From positions 233,362 to 297,361 of the forward strand of contig NZ_JBIFFV010000004.1 of NCBI RefSeq assembly GCF_043557345.1: a stretch of DNA of 64,000 nucleotides. Direction: 5' to 3'. The DNA is from Sulfitobacter sp043557345. Its GTDB lineage: Bacteria > Pseudomonadota > Alphaproteobacteria > Rhodobacterales > Rhodobacteraceae. Position numbers and translations under genes: made by a program. The notes beneath the pieces are model-generated. The model was given only the letters and a program-made list of their open reading frames with translations. It did no database searches and was not told where the DNA came from. Shown piece by piece: positions 24,931-32,524 of this stretch (within the stretch, counting starts at the first letter, position 1; each line of letters starts with the position of its first letter).

Positions 24931-25707
24931 ATGCTTCGTTTTACAACACTCACCTCCGTTCTGGCGCTGATGGCCACTGGCCTTGCCGCCGAGGAAATCA
25001 AGGTCGGCGTTTCGCCCGGCGAACACGCTGAAATCATGGAAGAAGTTGCCCGCATCGCGGAGCCTATGGGGCTCGAAATCGACGTGGTCGAATTCTCTGA
25101 CTATGTGGTGCCGAACCAAGCGCTGGCCGATGGCGACATTCAGGCGAACTCCTTCCAGCATGTGCCTTACCTCGAAGCGCAGATGAAAGACCGCGGCTTT
25201 GAGCTGAGCGTGGTCGGCAACACGATCACCACCCCGATGGGCGTCTATTCCGACAAGATCACCGATCTTGCCGACCTCGAAGACGGTGCGACATTCGGCA
25301 TCCCGAACGATCCCACGAACGGTGGCCGCGCGCTGTTGGTTCTGCAGGAACTTGGGCTGATCAAGGTCGATGAGGCCGCAGGTCTGGTGCCGACTGTCCT
25401 CGACATCACCGAAAACCCCAAAGACCTGTCCTTTAAAGAACTCGACGCCGCGCAACTGCCGCGTTCGCTGGCCGATCTGGATGCGGCTTTGATCAACACC
25501 AACTGCGCGATTGCCTCGGGCCTCAGCCCCAAGGAAGATTCCATCGCGATGGAAAGCGCAGAGAACCCCTATGTGAACGTCATCGCCGTCCGCAAAGGCG
25601 AAGAGGAAGCGGCATGGGTTGAGACATTGCTCAAGGCCTATCACTCCGATGAGATCAAAGCCTTCATCGATGAAAGCTATCAGGGCACGGTAATCACCTC
25701 CTGGTAA
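24931..25707 (+). CDS. metQ: Methionine-binding periplasmic protein MetQ
   Basis: 258 residues with the NlpA/MetQ fold: EIKVGVSPGEHAEIME, VVEFSDYVVPNQALADGDIQANSFQH and IPNDPTNGGRALLVLQ. AAGGAG lies before the ATG at 24931. Enterobacterial MetQ is a lipoprotein, but the signal here (MLRFTTLTSVLALMATGLAA) has no lipobox cysteine, so the protein should be a soluble periplasmic binding protein. It delivers methionine to MetNI. Confidence 0.94.
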   Translation: MLRFTTLTSVLALMATGLAAEEIKVGVSPGEHAEIMEEVARIAEPMGLEIDVVEFSDYVVPNQALADGDIQANSFQHVPYLEAQMKDRGFELSVVGNTITTPMGVYSDKITDLADLEDGATFGIPNDPTNGGRALLVLQELGLIKVDEAAGLVPTVLDITENPKDLSFKELDAAQLPRSLADLDAALINTNCAIASGLSPKEDSIAMESAENPYVNVIAVRKGEEEAAWVETLLKAYHSDEIKAFIDESYQGTVITSW

Positions 25708-25735
25708 GCGCTCGTTCTAAAAGCGTATTGATAGA

Positions 25736-25761
25736 CTTGACCCGCGTTCGCGCGGGTCAAG
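25736..25761 (+). terminator. TTCG-capped hairpin after metQ
   Basis: An 11-bp perfect stem CTTGACCCGCG / CGCGGGTCAAG closes a TTCG tetraloop, 28 nt after the metQ stop. There is no long T run after it, so it may act as a terminator or mRNA-stabilising hairpin. Confidence 0.6.
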
Positions 25762-26121
25762 ATCGCCCAAGGCACGGGCCGGGGCATTTCCTGCTGGTTA
25801 AGACTCCCCAAATCGTTGGGTTGAGGCTGACGGTCAGCCAGAAACATTAAATTTCTGTTTAGAAATTCCGCGTATGTCTCACGGATAACGCGCGTTTTAA
25901 TGCTTTTTTTCGCATACCTCTTAACTTTGAAATTATGTTGCGCCGCGGCGTGAGAAAATTGTTGAAAAGTTCGATTTCGCCCGTATCGTGAAATCGTGAG
26001 GGATTTTTTCACATGACCCGGGGCTTGCCCTTCCTGATGTCTGACTGGGCCGATGGTCGCGATCCATGTGAACGGGAGTTCGACTGCAAGACGCGACCAT
26101 AACAAACCAAGGGAGACTATC
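25762..26121 (+). other. Regulatory intergenic region before the taurine-type transporter
   Basis: This 360-bp stretch holds no convincing gene. It is more AT-rich than its surroundings and contains the 25-bp operator at 25988-26012. A short open frame of 29 codons (ATG at 26013, TAA at 26100-26102) starts right after the operator with ATGACCCG, as the regulator gene at 29385 does. It may be a leader peptide or chance. Confidence 0.5.
25988..26012. promoter_or_regulatory. Operator copy 1: GTGAAA-N13-TTTCAC
   Basis: The inverted repeat GTGAAA (25988-25993) and TTTCAC (26007-26012) is matched base for base in arms and spacing by the copy at 29360-29384 before the XRE-cupin gene. Both are followed by ATGACCCG. 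It lies 110 nt before tauA and is the likely binding site of that regulator. Confidence 0.65.
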
Positions 26122-27114
26122 ATGAAGACCGTGAAACTGATGGGCACCGCCGCCAGCCTGCTTGTGCTGGGGGTCAGTCAATCCGCCGCGCAGGATCTGA
26201 CCGTTGGGTATTTCCTCGAATGGCCGATGCCGTTCCAATACGCGAAAGCGGAAGGGATGTATGACGAAGCGCTCGGCACGACGGTAAATTGGGTAAGCTT
26301 CGATTCCGGCACCGCCATGTCGGCGGCGATGGCCTCGGGGGATGTGCAGATGTCGCTGAGCCAAGGCGTGCCGCCCTTTGTGGTCGCCACTTCGGCAGGG
26401 CAAGACCTGCAAATTCTTGATGTCGCGGTCAGCTATTCCGAGAATGACAATTGCGTCGTGCGCGAGGCGCTGGAGATCGACAAATCCTCTGCCGAGGAAT
26501 TGACGGGCAAGAAGGTCGCGGTGCCGCTCGGTACAGCTGCGCATTACGGTTTTCTTAAGCAGATGAACCACTTCGGTGTCGATGTTGGATCGCTCGACGT
26601 GGTGGATATGGCTCCGCCCGATGGGGCCGCGGCCATCGCGCAGGGATCGGTCGATATGGCCTGCGGCTGGGGCGGGTCGCTGCGCCGGATGATGGAACAT
26701 GGCAATATTCTGTTGACCGGTGCCGAGAAGGAAGAACTGGGCATTCTGGTCTTCGACGTGACCTCCGGCCCGGCCTCTTGGGTGGCCGAGAACTCCGACA
26801 CGGTCGCCGCCTTCCTAAGCGTGACGGCCAAGGCAAATGCGATGTGGGCGGATGAGGCCAATCGCGACAAGATGCTGCCCGTCATCGCCAAGGACGCGGG
26901 CATGGACGAAGACGCCACGATGGAAACCATCGCCACCTTCTCCTTCCCGTCGGTCGATGAGCAGATGGGAGAGAAATGGCTCGGCGGGGGCGCGCAGGAG
27001 TTCATGAAAGGCGTGGCCGATGTCTTTGTCGAAGCCGGCGCGATCGATGGCGCGCTCGACAGCTATGAAGACGCGGTGAACACGGGCCCGCTGCAAGCCG
27101 CGAGCGATATGTAA
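26122..27114 (+). CDS. ABC transporter substrate-binding protein, taurine (TauA)-type
   Basis: 330 residues with a Sec signal (MKTVKLMGTAASLLVLGVSQSAAQ). The mature protein starts DLTVGYFLEWPMPFQYAKAEGMYDEALG, and has VNWVSFDSGTAMSAAMASGDVQMSLSQG-like and VAVPLGTAAHYGFLKQM segments, the SsuA/TauA fold for sulfonates and related small anions. GGGAG lies before the ATG. It is the first gene of the transporter operon. The nearby tau genes for taurine breakdown (tpa, xsc, pta) are not present, so the ligand may be a different small amine or sulfonate. Confidence 0.85.
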   Translation: MKTVKLMGTAASLLVLGVSQSAAQDLTVGYFLEWPMPFQYAKAEGMYDEALGTTVNWVSFDSGTAMSAAMASGDVQMSLSQGVPPFVVATSAGQDLQILDVAVSYSENDNCVVREALEIDKSSAEELTGKKVAVPLGTAAHYGFLKQMNHFGVDVGSLDVVDMAPPDGAAAIAQGSVDMACGWGGSLRRMMEHGNILLTGAEKEELGILVFDVTSGPASWVAENSDTVAAFLSVTAKANAMWADEANRDKMLPVIAKDAGMDEDATMETIATFSFPSVDEQMGEKWLGGGAQEFMKGVADVFVEAGAIDGALDSYEDAVNTGPLQAASDM

Positions 27115-27216
27115 GCCAAGCGGCATAAAAATAGGCCGCCCCGCCGCAGCCCGGTGCCTGATTGCAAGGCACCGGGCAGCAGGGGCGCGCCGATAACGAA
27201 AAAGCAGCGGGGCGGC

Positions 27217-28020
27217 ATGTCGGGATTGAAAATCGAAAACCTGTCGATGCGGTTTGATCTGCCCAATGGCAGTCATGTGCAGGCGCTTGAGGACGTATCG
27301 CTTGACCTCGCGGCGGGGGAGTTGATGTCGGTGCTTGGTCCCTCGGGCTGCGGCAAGACGACGTTGCTCAATATCGTTGCCGGTTTCCTTGCCCCGAGTT
27401 CCGGCGAGATCGTCCTGAACGGCCATAGCGTCACGGGGCCGGATGCCGAGCGTGGCATGGTCTTTCAACAGGGCGCACTGTTCGAGTGGATGTCGGTGCG
27501 CGAAAACGTGAGCTTTGGTCCGCGCATGAAGGGGCAGGGCGAAAAGCAATATGGGGCCGAGGTCGACCATCTGCTCGATATCGTCGGGCTGGGCGATTTC
27601 AAGGAAAAGGCGATCTATGAGCTCTCGGGCGGGATGCAGCAGCGGGTGGCGCTGGCGCGCTGTTTGGCGAATGATCCTGATGTGATCTTGATGGACGAAC
27701 CCTTGGGCGCGCTGGACGCGCTGACCCGCGAAAAGATGCAAAGCCTCGTGCTGAAACTGTGGAAAGAGACCGGCAAGACCATCATCCTGATCACCCATTC
27801 GGTCGAAGAGGCGCTGCTGCTCGGCGAGCGGCTTTTGGTCATGGCGCCGCGTCCGGGGCGCATTCACCGCGAATACCGTCTGCCCTTTGCCGATCTGGGC
27901 GTGGGCCAAGACCTGCGTGAGGTCAAGAAACACCCGGAATTCGCCGAAAGGCGCGAGGAGATACTCGGCATGATCTGGGACATGGAGGAAGAGATCATGG
28001 GCCGGACGGAGGGGGCATGA
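27217..28020 (+). CDS. ABC transporter ATPase, taurine (TauB)-type
   Basis: 267 residues from MSGLKIENLSMRFDLPNG. Walker A GPSGCGKTT, signature LSGGMQQRVALARCL and Walker B VILMDEPLGALDA are intact; the order and the FDLPNG insert are those of TauB/SsuB ATPases. The stop codon TGA (28018-28020) overlaps an ATG, and the GGAGG at 28008-28012 is well placed for that downstream start. The frame could begin upstream, but this start gives the family length. Confidence 0.9.
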   Translation: MSGLKIENLSMRFDLPNGSHVQALEDVSLDLAAGELMSVLGPSGCGKTTLLNIVAGFLAPSSGEIVLNGHSVTGPDAERGMVFQQGALFEWMSVRENVSFGPRMKGQGEKQYGAEVDHLLDIVGLGDFKEKAIYELSGGMQQRVALARCLANDPDVILMDEPLGALDALTREKMQSLVLKLWKETGKTIILITHSVEEALLLGERLLVMAPRPGRIHREYRLPFADLGVGQDLREVKKHPEFAERREEILGMIWDMEEEIMGRTEGA

Positions 28021-28055
28021 TGCTGATCCTGTTGATTTATATCGTCATCTTCGCG

Positions 28056-28079
28056 CTTTCTTTCTTTCTTTCTTTCTTG
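28056..28079 (+). repeat. (CTTT)5 tetranucleotide tract at the start of the permease gene
   Basis: Five exact CTTT units (28056-28075) are followed by CTTG. The ATG at 28020, which overlaps the tauB stop and has GGAGG 7 nt ahead of it, runs through this tract. It is out of frame with the permease and stops at about 28133. Gain of one unit or loss of two would join the two frames, the hallmark of a phase-variable start. Confidence 0.75.
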
Positions 28080-28087
28080 TTCGTCTG

Positions 28088-29293
28088 GTGGTCGATCAGA
28101 CAGCCAGCGGCTTTGCGGCGCGCAAGACGGTAACCTTTGGCGACGAAAGCGCGGTAACCTCGAACCGCACCGCCAGCGTGATCTCGATCCTGACGATCTT
28201 CTTGCTGTGGGGGGCTTTCACCGGCTCGTCTCTGTTGCCCCGGTTTTTACACGCGCCCGGCCCGTTCGAGGGGCTGGCCGAGCTGACCTATACCGCCGAG
28301 GCCGCTGACGGCTCCCGCGATGACGGCACGATCACGGTGCTGGTGCATCCGGTGGGCGAAGACGCCGCGGCACCGCAGGTCGACCCGGGCGATGGCTGGG
28401 CCAAGAATGACGCTTTCACCATCGGCGCTTGGCGCTCGGGGCTGTTGCGTGTTGATAAGAATGACGAGAAGGGCCGCGATTTCGGTCACCGGGTCATCGC
28501 CGTGAACGGGCAGGAGATCGCGCCCGGGGGTGAGGTCCAGACCGAGTTTGGCCGCGTCGGCATGTCTCCAAAGGGCACGCTGAACTTCGAGCCTGCAAAA
28601 GGCTGGCAGATGGAGCCGATCTGGCTGCCGCCTCCCGAAGCCGTGGTGTCGCGCCTTGCTGAAATTTCAAGCCAAGGCTACCGCGACAGCACCCTGTGGG
28701 AGCATCTGGGCTATTCGCTGTTCCGCGTGGTCGTGGGGTTCGCCCTCGGAGCGCTGGTGGGCATTCCGCTGGGCTATGCCATGGGGCTATCGGGCTGGTT
28801 TCGCGGCTGGTTCGATCCGATTGTCGAATTCATGCGCCCGGTGCCGCCGCTCGCGCTGATCCCGCTGGTGATCATCTGGGCGGGGATCGGTGAGCTGGGC
28901 AAGATCATCCTGCTGTTCCTCGCGGCGCTGTGGATCATGGCCATCGCCGCGCGGTCGGGCGTGTCGGGGGTGAATATCACCAAGGTCCATGCGGCCTATT
29001 CGTTGGGCGCGTCCAAGGCGCAGATCATGCGCCATGTCATTGTGCCGAACTCATTGCCCGAGATCTTTACCGGCGCGCGGGTCGCGATGGGTGTCTGCTG
29101 GGGCACGGTGGTCGCCGCCGAACTGGTCGCGGCCGAGAAGGGGGCGGGGATGATGATCATGGTCGCTTCCAAATTTCAGCTGACTGATATCGTGCTCATG
29201 GGGATCATCCTGATCGGCATCATCGGCTTTGGCATCGACATGCTAATGCGCAAGGCGGAGCGGTTGCTGGTGCCTTGGAAAGGGCGGTCTTAA
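28088..29293 (+). CDS. ABC transporter permease, taurine (TauC)-type, with inserted domain
   Basis: The permease frame is open from a GTG at 28088, giving about 401 residues. No ribosome site precedes that GTG; a well-placed one serves the ATG at 28017/28020 in another frame, separated by the CTTT tract. After a first helix (VISILTIFLLWGAFT) comes an unusual polar stretch of roughly 120 residues (about 60-185). The usual permease with the EAA loop (AYSLGASKAQIMRHVIVPNSLPEI) follows. Either the start is phase-variable, or the sequence carries an indel, or the GTG is used. Confidence 0.8.
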   Translation: MVDQTASGFAARKTVTFGDESAVTSNRTASVISILTIFLLWGAFTGSSLLPRFLHAPGPFEGLAELTYTAEAADGSRDDGTITVLVHPVGEDAAAPQVDPGDGWAKNDAFTIGAWRSGLLRVDKNDEKGRDFGHRVIAVNGQEIAPGGEVQTEFGRVGMSPKGTLNFEPAKGWQMEPIWLPPPEAVVSRLAEISSQGYRDSTLWEHLGYSLFRVVVGFALGALVGIPLGYAMGLSGWFRGWFDPIVEFMRPVPPLALIPLVIIWAGIGELGKIILLFLAALWIMAIAARSGVSGVNITKVHAAYSLGASKAQIMRHVIVPNSLPEIFTGARVAMGVCWGTVVAAELVAAEKGAGMMIMVASKFQLTDIVLMGIILIGIIGFGIDMLMRKAERLLVPWKGRS

Positions 29294-29359
29294 CCCCGCC
29301 CGCCATCCCCTTCTGTTTAAAAGGAGCCCCCCTTGCCAGACGCCGAATTCCGCGCCATA

Positions 29360-29384
29360 GTGAAAAAATGGAGGAAATTTTCAC
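29360..29384. promoter_or_regulatory. Operator copy 2: GTGAAA-N13-TTTCAC before the XRE-cupin gene
   Basis: GTGAAA (29360-29365) and TTTCAC (29379-29384) have the same spacing as the copy at 25988-26012, and the sequence also contains the GGAGG ribosome site of the next gene. The regulator ATG starts at the very next base, so repressor binding would hide both promoter and start site. Confidence 0.65.
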
Positions 29385-29972
29385 ATGACCCGAGCGAAAA
29401 GGCCCGGGGCGGAGGCCATGGGGCCACGCTCTCTGGGGGCCGACCTACGGGCGATCCGCAAGGGGCGCAAACTGACTCTCACGGATTTGGCCGAGGCTTT
29501 GGGCCGGTCTGTCGGCTGGGTCAGTCAGATCGAACGCGACATCTCGACCCCCTCCATCGCCGACCTGCGCCGCATCGCCGAGATCTTGGAGGTGCCGATC
29601 TCGCTGCTTTTTGGCGAAGCGACGGTAAGCCCCGAAGAACGTGGCTATGTCGTGCGGGCCGGGGCGCGGCGTGCCATGGGAAGCGCGGCCAATGGTTTGA
29701 CGGAAGAGCTGCTTTCCCCCGATCTCACCGACAGTTTCGAAGTGATCCACTCGACCTTTGCCGCCTATTCGGGGTTGGAAGCGCCGGTCAGACGCGAAAC
29801 GCAGGAGGTCGGCTTTGTCATCTCGGGCCGGTTGAACCTCACCATCGCGGAGCGCCGCTTTTCCGTCGGCCCCGGCGACAGCTTTCGCATTCGGGGCGAC
29901 TACTACACTTGGGACAATCCCTACGACACGCCCGCCGTGGTGGTCTGGGTGATCTCTCCCCCGGTTTACTGA
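29385..29972 (+). CDS. XRE-family regulator with cupin domain
   Basis: 195 residues. The N-terminal helix-turn-helix (LGADLRAIRKGRKLTLTDLAEALGRSVGWVSQIERD) is followed by a C-terminal cupin (VIHSTFAAYSGLEAPVRRETQEVGFVISGRLNLTI). Such proteins sense a small ligand in the cupin and control nearby uptake or catabolic genes. GGAGG lies inside the operator just upstream. Its place between the transporter and the flavoprotein genes, and the two matching operators, make it the probable regulator of the whole cluster. Confidence 0.92.
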   Translation: MTRAKRPGAEAMGPRSLGADLRAIRKGRKLTLTDLAEALGRSVGWVSQIERDISTPSIADLRRIAEILEVPISLLFGEATVSPEERGYVVRAGARRAMGSAANGLTEELLSPDLTDSFEVIHSTFAAYSGLEAPVRRETQEVGFVISGRLNLTIAERRFSVGPGDSFRIRGDYYTWDNPYDTPAVVVWVISPPVY

Positions 29973-30061
29973 GCCGAATTTTCATCAATTCAAACAATGC
30001 CAAACTGACCGGGGGCGCCTCTGGCCAGCCCCTTGGTGGTGCATGGCGATAGGAGGTGCAT

Positions 30062-32523
30062 GTGGCTGATTTTCCGACAACGGCACGGGTGGTGATCATC
30101 GGCGGCGGTGTGGTTGGGGGCTCGACGCTCTATCACCTCGCCCGCGCGGGGTGGACCGATTGCGTTCTGCTGGAAAAGAACGAACTCACCGCAGGCTCCA
30201 CTTGGCATGCGGCGGGCAACTGTCCGAATTTCTCGAACTCGTGGGCGGTGATGAACATGCAGCGCTACGGGCTTGAGATGTACCGCGGTTTGGTGAGGCG
30301 GTGGGCTATCCGATCAATTACCATGTCACCGGCGCGCTGCGTCTGGCGCATAGCCGCGAGCGGATGCAGGAGTTTGAACATGTCGCCTCCATGGCCCGCG
30401 CGCAGGGGCTGGGGATGGAGATGTGCACCCCCGCCGAATTGAAGGATCACAACCCTTTCATAGAGTTGCACGATCTGGCGGGCGGTCTGTGGGATCCCTT
30501 GGACGGTGACATCGACCCGGCGCAGCTGACCCAAGCCCTTGCCAAAGGGGCGCGGGAGGCGGGCGCGGCGATACACCGTTTCACCCCCGCGACCGGCATT
30601 GATCGTGAAGGGAATGAATGGATCGTGCATACCGACAAGGGCGCGATCCGCTGTGAGAAGGTGGTTAATGCCGCCGGATACTATGCGCAGCGGGTGGGCG
30701 AATGGTTCCGCCCCCATGGGGGCCGCTGCGTGCCCGCGGTGGTTATGAGCCATCAGTATTTCCTGACCGAGGAAATCCCCGAGCTTGCCGCTTGGACCGC
30801 CGAGAAGGGCCATAAGATGCCGATGGTCCGCGATGTGGACAGTTCCTACTACCTGCGGCAGGACAAGAACGGGCTGAACCTCGGCCCCTATGAGCGCAAC
30901 TGCAAGGCGCATTGGATCACCCCCGACGATCCCATGCCCGAGGATTTCAGCTTTCAGCTTTATCCCGACGATCTGGATCGGCTGGAATGGTATATCGAAG
31001 ACGCCATGGCGCGGATGCCGCTGTTAGGCCAGAGCGGTGTCGGCCGGGTGATCAACGGGCCGATCGCCTATGCGCCCGATGGGCTGCCGATGCTGGGCCC
31101 GATGCCCGGCGTCCCGAACGCCTTTGAGGCGCATAGCTTTACCTTCGGCATCGCGCAGGGCGGCGGCGCGGGCAAGGTCATGGCCGAATGGATCACGCAA
31201 GGTGAAACGGAATGGGACATGTGGGATGTCGACCCGCGCCGCTACACCGCCCATGCCGATCACGACTACACCCTCGCCAAGGCGCTTGAGACCTATGGCC
31301 ATGAATACGCGATGCATTTCCCGCATCACGCATGGCCCGCCGGGCGCGACAAAAAGCTGTCGCCGCTGCACGAGCGGCTGCGCCACGCGGGCGGTCAGAT
31401 GGGCGCTTACAACGGGTGGGAGCGGGCGAATTGGTTCGCCAAACCCGGTGATGACACCTCGAAGGCCGCGACCCAGACATGGGACCGCGAGGGGCCATGG
31501 GCGGCGCGGGTTCGTGAGGAGGTCGCGGCGGTGCGTGATCATGCGGGCGTGCTCGATCTGCCGGGGTTCTCGCGTTTTGCGCTTGCGGGGCCGGGTGCGG
31601 CGGAATGGCTGCGGGGCCGGATTGCGGGGGCGCTTCCCAAGGTCGGGCGGATGACGCTGGGCTATTTCCCCGACAGCCGGGGCCGGGTGCTGACCGAGAT
31701 GTCGATCCTGCGCCATGCAGAGGATGACTTCACCCTGATCACCGCCGCCCCGGCGCAATGGCATGACTATGAACTGCTGCGCGATGCGCTGCCCCAAGGG
31801 GGTGAGATCAGCCTGACGGACCGAACCGACGCGGTCTCGACCCTGATCCTTTGCGGCCCCAAATCCCGCGCGTTGCTCTCGCCGCTGGCCCCGGAGGCCG
31901 ATCTGACGCTGCCGTGGCTCAGCCATCAGGAGGCGTCGGTAGAGGGCGCGCCTGCGCTGCTCGCCCGGGTCTGTTTCGCGGGCGAGTTGGGCTGGGAGAT
32001 CCACGCGGCCCCCGAAGACATGCCTGCAATCTATGACGCGGTGATTGCGGGCGGTGCCACGCCTTTCGGGATGTTCGCGCTCAATTCCATGCGCCTGGAA
32101 AAGGGGTATCGAACCTGGAAGGGCGATCTCTCGCAGGAGTATACGTTGCTTGAGGCCGGATTGGACCGTTTCCTGCGTCTGGATAAGCCTAAGGATTTCC
32201 CCGGCAAAGCAGCGCTGATCGCAGAGCAGGCGCGAGGGCCGCAGCGCCGCTTCGTGACGCTGGTGGTCGAAGGCAACCCGCAAGACGCGCCGCCGATGGC
32301 CACGCTGCGCCTGAATGGAGATGCCGTGGGCGAGGTGACCAGCGGCGGCTATGGCTACCGGGTCGATGCCTCCATCGCCCTCGGCGTCGTACGGGCTGAT
32401 GCTGCCGTGCCGGGCACCGAACTTACGGTCGAAATCTATGGCCAAAGCTACCGTGCCACGGTGCAGCCCAACGCCCCGCTTTGGGACAGCCAAAACACGC
32501 GCATCCGCGCGCAGGAGGTCTGA
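30062..32523 (+). pseudogene. Dimethylglycine/sarcosine dehydrogenase-like flavoprotein, frameshifted
   Basis: A GTG at 30062 with AGGAGG 5 nt ahead starts MADFPTTARVVIIGGGVVGG. The FAD-binding Rossmann motif (residues 11-20) and STWHAAG with His49, the usual covalent-flavin site of this family, are intact. Near 30291-30294 the frame breaks: one base, probably a G in TTGG(G)TGAGG, is missing. The rest continues in the next frame (VGYPINYHVTGALRLAHS) to 32523, with an FAO_M-like linker and a GcvT-type folate domain (about 820 aa in all). It is either a sequencing error or a disabled gene. Confidence 0.85.
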
Positions 32524-32524
32524 G

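Noticed and set aside
26013..26102. 29-codon frame between operator and tauA
   Set aside because: No ribosome site or known leader peptide pattern; it probably reflects duplication of the regulator's start region, so it is noted but not called as a gene.
26122..29293. Naming the transporter tauABC
   Set aside because: The family fits, but no taurine-breakdown genes are present and the flavoprotein neighbours suggest another ligand, so gene symbols were left empty.
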